Assembly: GCF_000744735.1 (NCBI RefSeq)
Contig: NZ_JQMM01000001.1
Coordinates: 868,001 to 932,000 of the forward strand
Direction of reading: 5' to 3'
Source of the DNA: Porticoccus hydrocarbonoclasticus MCTG13d
GTDB taxonomy: Bacteria > Pseudomonadota > Gammaproteobacteria > Pseudomonadales > Porticoccaceae
Length of the DNA: 64,000 bases
Shown here: piece after piece, positions 8,268 through 17,869 of the stretch
How positions within the stretch are numbered: the stretch's first letter is position 1
Layout of the letters: every line of letters begins with the position of its first letter
Made by a program: the position numbers and the translations under genes
Notes under the pieces: generated by a model
Database searches by the model: none
The model's input: only the letters and a program-made list of their open reading frames with translations
What the model was told of the DNA's origin: nothing

Positions 8268-10049
8268 GTGAAATTTATGGACTGGCAAGGCATTTTATCA
8301 TTGGCGTTGACACTGGGCGCTTTGCTGATATTGGCAACCACCCGGATTGGACCCCATCTGGTGATGATGGTGGTGCTGAGCATACTGAGCGTCACTGGCA
8401 TCTTGACTGCCACTGAAGCGCTGTCAGGGTTCAGTAATAGCGGTGTTATCACTGTCGCGGCGATGTTTGTGGTGGCAGCAGGGCTGCATGGGTCCGGTGG
8501 GATTGATCTGCTGGTGAACCGTTTCCTGGGGCGGCCTAAAACCGTCCGGTCTGCCTTGACCAGGATGTTTGCACCTGTGGCGTTGCTGAGCGGCTTTTTA
8601 AACAACACGCCTGTTGTCGCCACGATGATTCCGGCCATTCATGCCTGGTCGCGACAAATCAATATTGCGCCATCCAAATTGATGATCCCGCTTAGCTATA
8701 CGGCAATTCTGGGCGGTACCCTGACCCTTATCGGTACCAGCACCAATCTGGTGGTCAATGGTCAATATCAGGTGTTGACGGGTGAAGCGGGATTTTCGTT
8801 GTTTTCTATCACTGCTGTGGGATTCCCGGTCGCTGTTATTGGGCTGTTTTTTATCTGGCTATTTTTCCCCAAGTGGCTGCCAGATCGCGGTGATCAGCAG
8901 GCTTTTGGCAATCTGCGCGAATTCACGCTGGAAGTTTCCGTTGCGAAAGATGGCCCATTGGTCGGTAAAACGGTGGCAAGTGCAGGGCTGCGGCATTTGA
9001 GACGCGTTTATCTTGTGGAAATCGAACGGGGTGGCACCGTGGTGACCGCCGTTCCCTCTGAGGAAAAACTGCAGGGTGGGGACCGCCTGGTGTTCGCCGG
9101 TGATACGGAGGCGATTTCAGATCTACTCCGTATCAATGGTCTGGTGCCATCGACGGAGAATGAGGAAGGATTGTCTCTGGATACTGACCGCGCTGAGCGG
9201 CGTCTGGTAGAGGTGGTCGTATCTCCCCACTGTGATGCGGTGGGGCATGCCATACGGGATTCTGGATTTCGGAGTCGCTATGGCGCAGTGGTGCTTGCTG
9301 TTGCGCGGCATGGTGAGCGGGTTCAGGGGAATCTGGGTACGATTGAGCTGGCAGTGGGCGATACTCTGTTACTCGAAGCCCGGCCCGCATTCGTCAGCCG
9401 TCAGCGCTATAACAAGGATTTTCTGTTAGTCAACGAGCGGAATACCGATCCTCCTAGACACGAGCGTGCCTACCTGTCCTGGTCTATTCTGGGGGGTATC
9501 GTCGCTCTGGCGGGACTGGGCCTGACCAGTATGCTTAACGCCGCGCTGCTCGGTAGTTTGCTGATGATTCTCAGCGGTTGCTGCTCGGTCAGCCAGGCGG
9601 AAAAAAATATCGACATGATGGTTATAGTGACAATCGCAGCGGCGTTTGCACTGGGTATGGCGCTGGAGAAAACCGGAGTGGCGGCATTTCTTGCCGACAA
9701 TATGATTCAGCTGGGTTCCGGTAAGCCCTGGTTGCTGCTGATACTCTGCTATCTGCTGGTATCAATTCTGACCGAGCTGATTACCAACAATGCCTCGGCC
9801 GTACTGGTGTTGCCGATCGTGTTGGAAATGACAGGGCAGGCTGGTTTGAACAACGAACCTTTTATTTTCGCCATTATCATGGCGGCCTCGGCAAGCTTTG
9901 CGACGCCTTTGGGCTACCAGACAAATCTGATGGTTTATGGGCCGGGTGGCTACCGCTTTTCGGACTTTCTCCGGGTAGGGGTTCCGATGAACCTGCTTAT
10001 CGGCGCAGTCACAATAACGGTTTTATTGATCGGTTGGCCGCTCAGCTAA
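8268..10049 (+). CDS. SLC13-type membrane transporter with two RCK_C (TrkA-C) domains
   Basis: The protein has 593 residues from GTG 8268 (ATG 8277 is an equally plausible start). It is an inner-membrane permease of the SLC13/CitT-related group with hydrophobic segments at about 5-195 and 405-590, split by a soluble region of about 210-380 containing two TrkA-C-like repeats (e.g. LVGKTVASAGLRHLRRVYLVEIERGG is the first, positions near 228-255). Inverted-repeat hallmarks are visible: NNTPVVATMIP with GTSTNLVVNG in the first half, NNASAVLVLPI with TPLGYQTNLMVYGPGGY in the second. The group includes sulfate, dicarboxylate and other anion carriers; the substrate cannot be read from sequence. It follows thiI by 113 nt and converges on the GGDEF gene. 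Confidence 0.85.
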   Translation: MKFMDWQGILSLALTLGALLILATTRIGPHLVMMVVLSILSVTGILTATEALSGFSNSGVITVAAMFVVAAGLHGSGGIDLLVNRFLGRPKTVRSALTRMFAPVALLSGFLNNTPVVATMIPAIHAWSRQINIAPSKLMIPLSYTAILGGTLTLIGTSTNLVVNGQYQVLTGEAGFSLFSITAVGFPVAVIGLFFIWLFFPKWLPDRGDQQAFGNLREFTLEVSVAKDGPLVGKTVASAGLRHLRRVYLVEIERGGTVVTAVPSEEKLQGGDRLVFAGDTEAISDLLRINGLVPSTENEEGLSLDTDRAERRLVEVVVSPHCDAVGHAIRDSGFRSRYGAVVLAVARHGERVQGNLGTIELAVGDTLLLEARPAFVSRQRYNKDFLLVNERNTDPPRHERAYLSWSILGGIVALAGLGLTSMLNAALLGSLLMILSGCCSVSQAEKNIDMMVIVTIAAAFALGMALEKTGVAAFLADNMIQLGSGKPWLLLILCYLLVSILTELITNNASAVLVLPIVLEMTGQAGLNNEPFIFAIIMAASASFATPLGYQTNLMVYGPGGYRFSDFLRVGVPMNLLIGAVTITVLLIGWPLS

Positions 10050-10225
10050 TTTTCGAGCGGAAACATGTCGCAACAAGCAATATGAGCCGGCTTTCCGTAA
10101 CAGGGGGCAGGTAGCCCACAATTGAAAAAGCATGTCCCTGTGTCCGCTTTGTCGTGATCATTGCATTCAGCGGACTTCATGCACAATTTGTCGGTGGAGC
10201 AGGCGTTTTTTATTCAGTGCCGCAG

Positions 10226-11179
10226 CTAACAGGTATCGCTGGCAACTGTCTGATCTCGCCCCCTGCCCTTGGCCTCATAAAGGGCTTTGTCGGCCAGAGA
10301 GGTCAGCCGTGAGGAGCTTTCTTCCGTAGTGGGGACCAGGCTGGCGACACCGGCGCTGATAGTTATCGACGATGATATGGGGCTGTCGGCGTGTGGAATT
10401 TGCAGTCTATTGATGTTCGCCTGGACCTGGGCCGCTACTTTCAGGGCTCCGGTCAGTGAGGTGTTGGGCAGCAGGATGCAAAACTCCTCACCGCCATAGC
10501 GGGTAGCCATGTCGGTGGCGCGTAGCAGGCTGTGCTGTATGGTGGTGGCAATGGATTTCAGGCAGTCATCGCCAACCATGTGCCCGTAGTGGTCGTTGTA
10601 TTGCTTGAAGTAATCGATATCCAGGAAAATCAGTGCCAGCGGTTCCCGGCTGCGCATACCCCGTCGCCATTCCATGTTGAGATGGTCGGTAAAATAGCGC
10701 CGGTTATAGAGGCCGGTAAGCTCGTCGGTGATGGCCATTTTCTCCAGTTTTGACTGGGCATTTTTATAGTCGGTATTGTCCCTGATCGTTTGAACAACGG
10801 CGATCAGACTGCCGTGGGCATCGTAGATAGGACCCGCATCCACCGTGAGATAGAGTCGTGAACCGATGCGGGGCATAACGCACCAGTTTTCGGCTTTATA
10901 GCCTTCCCCATAGATTGAGAGTTGTGCGTGAACCGCGTAGAGCTGATCGAGCTCAGCTGTTCGTTCCTGCACCAGTACATCAGCGAGACAGAGCCGTTGC
11001 TTTGCATAGAAAGCCTTCCAGTGGTCCCGTGTCCCAAGCACTTCCTCGGCCCTGACACCGGTGAGTCGCTCACAGGATTTGTTCCAGATGACGACATAAC
11101 CCTCCCGGTCGAGGACAAACGTCGCTGTGACCAGATGCTCCATGAGACTGACAGCAAATTTTTGCTGTTGAACCACCAA
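10226..11179 (-). CDS. PAS-GGDEF diguanylate cyclase
   Basis: This 317-residue soluble protein has an N-terminal PAS domain (about 8-130, FVLDREGYVVIWNKSCERLTG) with a PAC-like end, then a GGDEF domain from about residue 155. The signature is GGEEF, competent for making cyclic di-GMP from two GTP. RATD lies five residues upstream, an intact inhibitory I-site for product feedback. No membrane segment is seen, so the signal is probably cytoplasmic. I use the TTG at 11179 because AAGGA lies about 7 nt upstream; GTG at 11176 is the alternative. It stands alone, divergent from typA and convergent with the SLC13 permease. Confidence 0.87.
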   Translation of the reverse strand: MVVQQQKFAVSLMEHLVTATFVLDREGYVVIWNKSCERLTGVRAEEVLGTRDHWKAFYAKQRLCLADVLVQERTAELDQLYAVHAQLSIYGEGYKAENWCVMPRIGSRLYLTVDAGPIYDAHGSLIAVVQTIRDNTDYKNAQSKLEKMAITDELTGLYNRRYFTDHLNMEWRRGMRSREPLALIFLDIDYFKQYNDHYGHMVGDDCLKSIATTIQHSLLRATDMATRYGGEEFCILLPNTSLTGALKVAAQVQANINRLQIPHADSPISSSITISAGVASLVPTTEESSSRLTSLADKALYEAKGRGRDQTVASDTC

Positions 11180-11473
11180 AATAAGATCCTTATATATGGT
11201 GTGCGTAAATTGCTGAGCAGTATATGGCTCTCGGATTGGGATGTCGATTTGCAGTCACTGGCCGGCGTCGGCTGGGTCCCCTCGCCCTGTTTGTTTGTCG
11301 GGTTTCATCAAAGTTGTTCGGGGCATCCCGGTTGGAGTTCCTGACTAAAACGGCTTTCCATGATGGTCCTTGCCATTTGTGGGTAGATCTGAGTACGGTG
11401 TTGAAGAAATCCCTGCGTTCTGGCGCTATAACCGCTATAATCCGCGCCTATTTTTTACCGACCGAGAAATCCT

Positions 11474-13285
11474 GTGATCGAAAATCTCCGCAATATCGCC
11501 ATTATCGCCCACGTTGACCACGGTAAAACCACCTTGGTGGACCGTCTGTTGCAACAATCCGGTACGCTGGACCGCAAAGCCATGGGTGCCGAACGGGTCA
11601 TGGATTCCAATGATCAGGAGCGTGAGCGCGGTATTACCATTCTGGCCAAAAACACGGCCATCGAATGGAACGGTTACCGGATCAATATCGTCGATACTCC
11701 CGGCCACGCTGACTTTGGCGGTGAGGTCGAGCGGGTTCTGTCGATGGTGGACTCCGTATTGTTGCTGGTGGACGCGGTTGACGGCCCTATGCCGCAGACC
11801 CGGTTTGTTACCCAAAAGGCCTTCGAGCAAGGGCTCCATCCGATTCTTGTGGTCAACAAGGTGGATCGCCCCGGCGCCCGTCCCCATTGGGTCGTCGATC
11901 AGGTATTTGATCTCTTTGATCGTCTCGGTGCCACCGATGAACAACTGGACTTCCCCATTATGTATGCCTCGGCGCTGAATGGCGTTGCCGGTAATGAGCC
12001 GGATGATCTGGCGGAAGATATGACACCGCTGTTCCAGATGGTCGTGGATAAGGTCAAAGCACCGGCAGTGAACCGCGATGGCCCACTGCAAATGCAAATC
12101 AGTGCCCTGGATTACAGCAGTTACGTGGGGGTTATCGGCATCGGTCGAATTACCCGTGGCAAACTCAAAACCAACGAGCAAGTGGTGGTGGTTGATCGCG
12201 AGGGTAAAACCCGGCGCGGTCGCGTATTACAGGTGATGGGTTATCGCGGTCTGGAACGATTCGAGGTAGAGCAGGCCGAAGCGGGTGATATTGTCTGTAT
12301 CACCGGTATCGACAAATTGAACATTTCCGACACCATCTGCAGCCCGGACAAGCCGGAAGCGATGGTGCCACTGAGTGTTGACGAGCCCACCGTCAGCATG
12401 ACTTTTCAGGTAAACGATTCCCCGTTCGCCGGTCAGGATGGCAAATACATTACCTCAAGAAATATCCGGGAGCGGCTGGATCAGGAGCTGATTCACAATG
12501 TGGCACTGCGGGTTGTGCAGGGGGAGACCCCCGACAAATTTGTGGTGTCCGGGCGCGGTGAATTACACCTGTCGGTATTGATTGAAAACATGCGCCGGGA
12601 GGGTTTCGAGCTGGGTGTGTCGCGCCCCGAAGTGATCCAGAAAGATGTGGACGGCGAGATTCACGAACCTTTTGAGCAGGTCGTGATTGATATTGAAGAC
12701 CGGCATCAGGGTGCGGTAATGGAGGAGTTGGGGTTTCGCAAGGCGGATATGACCAACATGGAACCCGACGGTAAAGGCCGTGTCCGACTCGAATTTATGG
12801 TGCCCTCTAGAGGCCTGATTGGCTTTCGCTCACACTTTCTGACGCTGACCAGTGGTTCCGGCATCATGACCAGCATTTTTGATCACTACGGTCCAGTGAA
12901 ACAGGGTGACATGGCCGGTCGCCAGAACGGGGTGCTGGTCTCCATGACCAAGGGCAAGACACTGGCTTATGCCCTGTTCACCCTGCAGGATCGTGGTCGT
13001 TTGTTCCTCGGTCACGGTGCCGAGGTCTATGAAGGGCAGATTATTGGTCTGCATTCCCGCAACAATGATTTGCCAGTGAACCCCACCAAGGCCAAGCAGC
13101 TGACCAATATCAGGGCGGCCGGTACCGATGAGAACTTGGTGCTCAGCCCGCCGGTTCGACATACCCTTGAGCAGGCGCTGGAGTTTATTGCCGAAGATGA
13201 GCTGGTAGAGGTAACCCCCCACCACATTCGTTTGCGCAAAAAGCTCCTGAGCGAGAACGAACGCAAGCGTGCCGGCAAAAACTGA
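11474..13285 (+). CDS. typA: Ribosome-associated GTPase TypA/BipA
   Basis: TypA is a translational GTPase that binds the 70S ribosome under stress and helps 50S assembly. The 603 residues are the usual length. G motifs are clear: [10 protein letters not shown] (G1), RGITI (G2), [12 protein letters not shown] (G3) and [12 protein letters not shown] (G4). Domain II begins near 205 and the elongation-factor-like domain III and BipA-specific C-terminus follow ([25 protein letters not shown]). Translation begins at GTG 11474 (no ATG nearby; GAGAAA upstream). A TATAAT at 11436-11441 may be a -10. It ends 23 nt from the convergent tag gene. Confidence 0.97.
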   Translation: MIENLRNIAIIAHVDHGKTTLVDRLLQQSGTLDRKAMGAERVMDSNDQERERGITILAKNTAIEWNGYRINIVDTPGHADFGGEVERVLSMVDSVLLLVDAVDGPMPQTRFVTQKAFEQGLHPILVVNKVDRPGARPHWVVDQVFDLFDRLGATDEQLDFPIMYASALNGVAGNEPDDLAEDMTPLFQMVVDKVKAPAVNRDGPLQMQISALDYSSYVGVIGIGRITRGKLKTNEQVVVVDREGKTRRGRVLQVMGYRGLERFEVEQAEAGDIVCITGIDKLNISDTICSPDKPEAMVPLSVDEPTVSMTFQVNDSPFAGQDGKYITSRNIRERLDQELIHNVALRVVQGETPDKFVVSGRGELHLSVLIENMRREGFELGVSRPEVIQKDVDGEIHEPFEQVVIDIEDRHQGAVMEELGFRKADMTNMEPDGKGRVRLEFMVPSRGLIGFRSHFLTLTSGSGIMTSIFDHYGPVKQGDMAGRQNGVLVSMTKGKTLAYALFTLQDRGRLFLGHGAEVYEGQIIGLHSRNNDLPVNPTKAKQLTNIRAAGTDENLVLSPPVRHTLEQALEFIAEDELVEVTPHHIRLRKKLLSENERKRAGKN

Positions 13286-13308
13286 GAACTATCAGGGAGG
13301 AGCCACGA

Positions 13309-13947
13309 TTAAAGATCTTGGCATTGCCGGTGGCGAAAGCAGCCGATCAGGTGGTCGTTGACCAACCCGGTAGCCTGCAGGTAGGCATAACAGATGGTGC
13401 TGCCAAAAAATCGGAAGCCGCGTTTTTTCATGTCCCTGCTGATAGTGTCCGATAGCGGGGTAGTCGCGGGGACAGCGTCGGTATCCTGCCAATGGTTCTG
13501 AATCGAACGGTTGTCGACGAAGCCCCACAGGTAATCTGCAAAACTGCCGAATTGTGCCTGAATGTCCAGAAATAGACGGGCATTACTGACAGCGCTTTCA
13601 ATCTTCAGTCGATTTCTCACAATACCCCTATTCTGCAGCAGCTGCGCAACATCTTGCTTATTGAAGCTGGCTACCTGCTCCGGTCGAAATTCGGCAAAGG
13701 CTCGTCGATAGTGTTCGCGCTTTCTGAGAATGGTGATCCATGCGAGACCGGCCTGAGCACTTTCAAGTACCAGAAATTCAAACAGCTTTTGGTCATCGCG
13801 ACAGGGTACACCCCATTCCTGATCATGATAGTCCTGATAGAGTGGATCATTGCCAGCCCAGGGACATCGGAAAACAGGGTTGTCGCCGGATATTCGCTTC
13901 CGGGAAAAGCCGATAGAGCACTTCTCCGGGTCGCTGGACGAACTCAC
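13309..13947 (-). CDS. tag: DNA-3-methyladenine glycosylase I
   Basis: Tag removes 3-methyladenine from alkylated DNA by base excision. The zinc-binding residues are visible: Cys and His in RCPWAGNDPLYQDYHDQEWG and His and Cys in NDHLIGCFRH near the C-terminus. FEFLVLESAQAGLAWITIL holds the catalytic Glu and the aromatic base-binding Trp. The protein has 212 residues; the first 27 or so precede the usual Tag start, but no better start is visible and the ATG at 13947 overlaps the darP stop by 4 nt, supporting coupling. It is the last gene of the npr-mgtE-darP-tag run. Confidence 0.93.
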   Translation of the reverse strand: MSSSSDPEKCSIGFSRKRISGDNPVFRCPWAGNDPLYQDYHDQEWGVPCRDDQKLFEFLVLESAQAGLAWITILRKREHYRRAFAEFRPEQVASFNKQDVAQLLQNRGIVRNRLKIESAVSNARLFLDIQAQFGSFADYLWGFVDNRSIQNHWQDTDAVPATTPLSDTISRDMKKRGFRFFGSTICYAYLQATGLVNDHLIGCFRHRQCQDL

Positions 13948-14459
13948 TGACAGTTATCCCGAAGGTACTGAAACAATTTGCGACTGGCTGCCGGTGGTTT
14001 TTGTTGGGATGCGTCGCGCTGGGCCTGTCTGATTAACTGGCGCAAGTGCTGTCGGTCCAGTCCCGGTATATCGCTAATCAGCTCTTCTAGTGCGGAGTCG
14101 CCCTCACTGATCAGTCTGTCGCGCCAGTTCTCCATCCGTTGAAACTGCTGGCGAAAAACCTGACTGTCGTGATGAAAGCTCTCAAGCTCCCGTCGTATGC
14201 CCTCGCTGTCAATAACACGCATGATTTTGCCAATATATTGTAGTTGGCGTCGTCGACCCTCGCGATTTTTTAGCCGTCTCGCCAACATCACGGCTTCGGC
14301 AAGTTCTTCTGGCATGGTGACCTTGGCCAGTTTGGCCGGGGCTAGATCCACGAGCTCTTCACCGAGCTTTTGCAGTGCGATCATCTCGCGCTTGACGGCC
14401 GATTTGCTTTTGGGTGGTTCCTCGTCTGGCAGACGGTCTGGAAAAGAATCTTCAATCAT
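13944..14459 (-). CDS. darP: Ribosome biogenesis factor DarP (YjgA, DUF615)
   Basis: DarP acts in late 50S subunit assembly. The protein has 171 residues, typical of DUF615, with the conserved KSKSAVKREMIALQKLGEEL (about 17-36), LAEAVMLARRL, RRRQLQYIGKIMR and the C-terminal LRQLIRQAQRD helices. It is almost entirely helical and basic, as expected for an RNA/ribosome binder. It overlaps tag by 4 nt and starts 5 nt after the mgtE stop, so the three are probably one transcript. Confidence 0.93.
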   Translation of the reverse strand: MIEDSFPDRLPDEEPPKSKSAVKREMIALQKLGEELVDLAPAKLAKVTMPEELAEAVMLARRLKNREGRRRQLQYIGKIMRVIDSEGIRRELESFHHDSQVFRQQFQRMENWRDRLISEGDSALEELISDIPGLDRQHLRQLIRQAQRDASQQKPPAASRKLFQYLRDNCQ

Positions 14460-14464
14460 GATGG

Positions 14465-15823
14465 TTAGCTATAAAACAGGGTGGCGAGACCCAGAAACGA
14501 GAGAAAACCCACCACATCTGTAACCGTGGTGAGAGCGACGCTCCCCGCCAGAGCGGGGTCGATACGGCATTTTTTTAGAAACACCGGCAGCAACGTGCCT
14601 GCAACAGCGGCGGAGATGAGGTTGATGGCCATGGCGGCAGCAATGATGAAGGCTATGATCGGGTCGTTAAACCAGAGAGCAGCAACGCCGCCCATGACCA
14701 GTGCCCATAGCATGCCATTCAATGCCCCGACGGCAAATTCCTTGCTCAGTAACCAGCGCATATTGTTTTTGCTGATCTGTCCCAGTGCCATGCCCCGAAT
14801 AACCACGGTGAGAGTCTGACTACCAGCAACACCACCCATGCTGGCGACGATGGGCATCAGGATAGCCAGCGCGACGACCTTTTCAATCGTGGCTTCGAAA
14901 ATGTTGATCACCGAGGAGGCGAGGATAGCGGTTATCAGGTTCATCCCGAGCCAAACGGCCCGACGGGGTGCCGTGCGTTTAACCGAAGCAAACGTCTCTT
15001 CTTCATCGCTGAGACCGGCCAACCCTAACAATGAGTGGGCGGCATCCTCGATAATCACGTCTACCACGTCATCGATGGTGATTCGGCCAAGCAGTTTGTG
15101 GTCTGCGCCTACCACTGGAGCTGAAACCCAGTCATTCTTTTCAAACAGCAGTGCAACCTGCGAATCGGGCATATCGGCTGTGATGGCCTGTGCATCAGTT
15201 ACCATCATCTCGCGCACGGTGATATTTGGGCTCGCGGTCAGCAGTTTGGTGAGCGGTAATGTGCCGAGAAAAGTATCTTCCCTGTTCACCACAAAAATAT
15301 TATCGGTGATATCCGGAATTTCTTCATGGCGGCGCAGATAGCGCAAAACCACATCAATCGTCAGATCGGGCCGGACAGTGATGGTGTCCGTATTCATCAA
15401 CCCGCCGGCGGTATCTTCATTGTAAGTGAGTACTCGCTCGACCCGCAGCCTGTCCTGGCTGCTCATCGCCTGGAGTACTTCTGGTATTACCTGGTCGGGG
15501 AGTTGCTGCAGAATGTCCGCAATATCGTCGGGATCAAGACCTTCAGTGAGTGAGGCGACCTCGTGACTTTCCATTTCACTAAGGATTTCACCGCGAAGTT
15601 CCTCGCTGAGCTCACCGATCACTTCGCCTTCCAGCTCCCGGTCAACCAGGTCCCATAATACCCGCCGGGCTTTAGGTGGTGCAGACTCTATCTGGTCAGC
15701 GATATCGCCGGGAGAAAGGTTATTGAGCATGTGCCGGAGCAGGCGCACATCGCTCGAATTCATCATTTCGTTGATGCTGGCGAGCCTGGACAAATGGCTG
15801 AATTTTTCGTTAGGCCCCTGCAT
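14465..15823 (-). CDS. mgtE: Magnesium transporter MgtE
   Basis: This is an inner-membrane Mg2+ channel of 452 residues. The N domain (about 20-130) has the LLNNLSPGDIADQIE-like and DPDDIADILQQLP superhelical repeats; two CBS domains follow (about 135-255, including MNTDTITVRPDLTIDVVL and MMVTDAQAITADMPDSQVA); the C-terminal third has about five membrane segments with the pore region around VASMGGVAGSQT and ALTTVTDVVGFLSFLGLA. The cytosolic N and CBS domains sense Mg2+ and gate the pore. It is flanked by npr and darP on the same strand. Confidence 0.95.
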   Translation of the reverse strand: MQGPNEKFSHLSRLASINEMMNSSDVRLLRHMLNNLSPGDIADQIESAPPKARRVLWDLVDRELEGEVIGELSEELRGEILSEMESHEVASLTEGLDPDDIADILQQLPDQVIPEVLQAMSSQDRLRVERVLTYNEDTAGGLMNTDTITVRPDLTIDVVLRYLRRHEEIPDITDNIFVVNREDTFLGTLPLTKLLTASPNITVREMMVTDAQAITADMPDSQVALLFEKNDWVSAPVVGADHKLLGRITIDDVVDVIIEDAAHSLLGLAGLSDEEETFASVKRTAPRRAVWLGMNLITAILASSVINIFEATIEKVVALAILMPIVASMGGVAGSQTLTVVIRGMALGQISKNNMRWLLSKEFAVGALNGMLWALVMGGVAALWFNDPIIAFIIAAAMAINLISAAVAGTLLPVFLKKCRIDPALAGSVALTTVTDVVGFLSFLGLATLFYS

Positions 15824-15917
15824 CTGAGAAGTTTTCCCTGACTGTCAGTTTGAAGGCGGATAGTGTATAGGTGGGCGTGACAAAATTATACAGTGGTCTG
15901 GTTGGTAGGCGGCGCGG

Positions 15918-16199
15918 TTAGTGCTCTTCCTCGAATCGGTTACCGATTAACTGTTCGATATCGCGATGGGCGCGCTCCGCATCACTGCCTTCGAAAATGA
16001 AATGGAGAGAGGTGCCCTGGGTCGCGGCAAGCAACATCAGTGACATCACGCTTTTGGCGTCCACCAGTTTGTCGGGACTGCGCCCGGTTTTGATGGCGCA
16101 GCCATATTTTCCGGCAGTCGAAGCCAGCTTTGCGGCTGCTCGAGCATGCAGCCCTAGACGGTTCACAATGGTGATTTCTGTACAGATTATTTTTGACAT
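15918..16199 (-). CDS. ptsO: Phosphocarrier protein NPr (nitrogen PTS HPr)
   Basis: NPr passes phosphate from EI-Ntr to EIIA-Ntr (PtsN) in the regulatory nitrogen phosphotransferase system. The 93 residues from ATG 16199 start MSKIICTEIT; longer reading from 16256 would overlap rapZ. The phospho-acceptor His is in NRLGLHARAA (near residue 16), and the second conserved site is VDAKSVMSLMLL. Its start is 25 nt after the rapZ stop, giving the familiar order rpoN-hpf-ptsN-rapZ-npr. Confidence 0.95.
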   Translation of the reverse strand: MSKIICTEITIVNRLGLHARAAAKLASTAGKYGCAIKTGRSPDKLVDAKSVMSLMLLAATQGTSLHFIFEGSDAERAHRDIEQLIGNRFEEEH

Positions 16200-16224
16200 A
16201 ACAGCCTTCTCGTGATGGCGCCCG

Positions 16225-17085
16225 TCAGGCCAGTTCTCTGTGCCGGACCTGTACATTCGGCATTGTGCTGCTGAAATGTCTGGCTAGAACGCTGGATATG
16301 TAGACTGAGCGGTGCTGTCCCCCGGTGCAGCCCACTGCAATGGTTAGATAGCTGCGATTATTGGCAAGAAATGACGGTGTCCAGCGGGACAGAAACTGCT
16401 TGATATCATTAGTCATGTCGATGACTTCCGGTTGCGATTCGAGAAATTCGATCACTGGCTGGTCATTGCCGGTAAAGGGCCTTAATTCCTGTTTCCAGTG
16501 GGGGTTTGGCAGGCAGCGAACGTCAAAGACAAAATCCGCGTTGACTGGTACTCCGCGTTTAAAGGCAAAGGATTCAAACATGACAGCCATGTCATCTCTG
16601 CTGTGGGGGGCAATTTGTTGTTTGATGACATCGCGCAGCTGGTGCAGAGTCATGGTGCTGGTATCAATTCTGCGATCTGCAATTGAGGCAATCGGGTCCA
16701 GCAGGGTGGTTTCGAGTTCTATGGCTTCGTGGATATCCACCCGGTCATTGGTGAGGGGGTGCTTGCGACGTGTTTCACTGAAACGCTGGATAATGACGGA
16801 ATTTCTGGCATCGAGAAAAAGCACTTCATAATTGATGCCCGAATATTTCAGCTCCGCAAGAATTTTTGGTAGTTGGTCAAGGTCTTCGCCCAGGTTGCGG
16901 ACATCGATTCCCACCGCAATTTTTTCCAGCCAGTGTTGGCTCTTGGCGTTGATGGCTTTCTGAAAAAGACCGGGAAGCAAACTGGCGGGAAGATTGTCAA
17001 TACAGGTAAAACCGACATCTTCGAGAACGTTCAGTGCGGTACTCTTGCCAGATCCGGAACGCCCACTTACCACCACCAGTCGCAT
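16225..17085 (-). CDS. rapZ: RNase adapter protein RapZ
   Basis: RapZ is a nucleotide- and RNA-binding protein; in E. coli it guides RNase E to the GlmZ sRNA and so tunes GlcN6P synthase. The 286 residues have Walker A GRSGSGKS at about 8-15, a Walker-B-like stretch YEVLFLDARN, and the conserved C-terminal signature VGCTGGQHRSVYI. The start MRLVVVSG is standard. It lies 12 nt downstream of ptsN. Whether a GlmZ-type sRNA exists in this organism cannot be seen here. Confidence 0.96.
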   Translation of the reverse strand: MRLVVVSGRSGSGKSTALNVLEDVGFTCIDNLPASLLPGLFQKAINAKSQHWLEKIAVGIDVRNLGEDLDQLPKILAELKYSGINYEVLFLDARNSVIIQRFSETRRKHPLTNDRVDIHEAIELETTLLDPIASIADRRIDTSTMTLHQLRDVIKQQIAPHSRDDMAVMFESFAFKRGVPVNADFVFDVRCLPNPHWKQELRPFTGNDQPVIEFLESQPEVIDMTNDIKQFLSRWTPSFLANNRSYLTIAVGCTGGQHRSVYISSVLARHFSSTMPNVQVRHRELA

Positions 17086-17097
17086 TAGTCTTTCACC

Positions 17098-17556
17098 TCA
17101 GTCACCATCATTGCCGGTTGCTATCCGGAAGAGATCTTGATCACTGCTGGCCTGCCGCAATGCATTGCGAACCGTTTCGTCCTGAAGTAATTCGGCAATG
17201 GAAGAGAGGACCTGCAGGTGTTCGTCGTTTTGCTCCTCGGGTACGATTAGTGCAAAGATCAGATCTACCGGCTCTCCATCAATGGCATCGAAATCGACGG
17301 CATCAGCCAGTTTGACAAGTGCCCCGGTAATTTTTTCACAGCCTGCCAAACGACAGTGGGGGATGGCAACACCTTCTCCTATCCCGGTGCTGCCCAATCG
17401 CTCTCTTGCCAGCAGGCTCTGGTAAAGGTCGTCTGCGTTAACCCCTTCCATGCGTTCTGTCAGGAAGACGGAAAGGTTTTCCAGTACCCTTTTTTTGCTA
17501 CCGCCCTCGGCGCTGGCAACGGTGTTTTCAGGGGTGAGTACATCAATCAGTTTCAT
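17098..17556 (-). CDS. ptsN: Nitrogen regulatory EIIA protein PtsN
   Basis: EIIA-Ntr is the output protein of the nitrogen PTS, affecting K+ homeostasis and other targets through its phosphorylation state. It has 152 residues with the PTS_EIIA type 2 fold; the phosphorylated His is in GIGEGVAIPHCRL near residue 66. LIFALIVPEEQNDEHLQVLSSIA is the conserved C-terminal region (split across residues 105-128). It lies 5 nt after hpf and 12 nt before rapZ. Confidence 0.96.
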   Translation of the reverse strand: MKLIDVLTPENTVASAEGGSKKRVLENLSVFLTERMEGVNADDLYQSLLARERLGSTGIGEGVAIPHCRLAGCEKITGALVKLADAVDFDAIDGEPVDLIFALIVPEEQNDEHLQVLSSIAELLQDETVRNALRQASSDQDLFRIATGNDGD

Positions 17557-17561
17557 GAGTG

Positions 17562-17849
17562 TTATCTACCGCGGTTCTTTTCCTTGTGCTTGATCAACTG
17601 TCGGTCCAGCTTGTCGGTCAGCATGTCGATAGCGGCATAAAGATCTTCATGCTCGGAATCGGCAAAGAATTCACCGCCGCTGACATGGACTGTTGCTTCA
17701 GCTTTCTGGATCAATTTGTCAACTGAGAGAATCACATTCGTGCTGGTGATGCCGTCGTGGTGACGCTCCAGTTTGGATAATTTGGTAGTGACATAGTCTT
17801 TGATCGGATCAGTGATATCGAGATGATGTCCGCTGATGTTCAATTGCAT
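17562..17849 (-). CDS. hpf: Ribosome hibernation promoting factor, short form
   Basis: Short HPF binds the 30S decoding centre and promotes 100S ribosome dimers in stationary phase together with RMF. At 95 residues it lacks the long-form C-terminal domain. The start MQLNISGHHLDITDPIKDYV and ATVHVSGGEFFADSEHEDLYAAID are typical. The ATG is preceded by AGGAGAACCGC, a strong ribosome binding site. It lies 20 nt downstream of rpoN, as in other gammaproteobacteria. Confidence 0.95.
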   Translation of the reverse strand: MQLNISGHHLDITDPIKDYVTTKLSKLERHHDGITSTNVILSVDKLIQKAEATVHVSGGEFFADSEHEDLYAAIDMLTDKLDRQLIKHKEKNRGR

Positions 17850-17869
17850 GCGGTTCTCCTTAATGGGTG

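Noticed and set aside
11435-12181. 248-codon minus-strand open frame in typA
   Set aside because: It is antisense to conserved GTPase motifs and has His/Gln-rich composition typical of reverse-frame reading.
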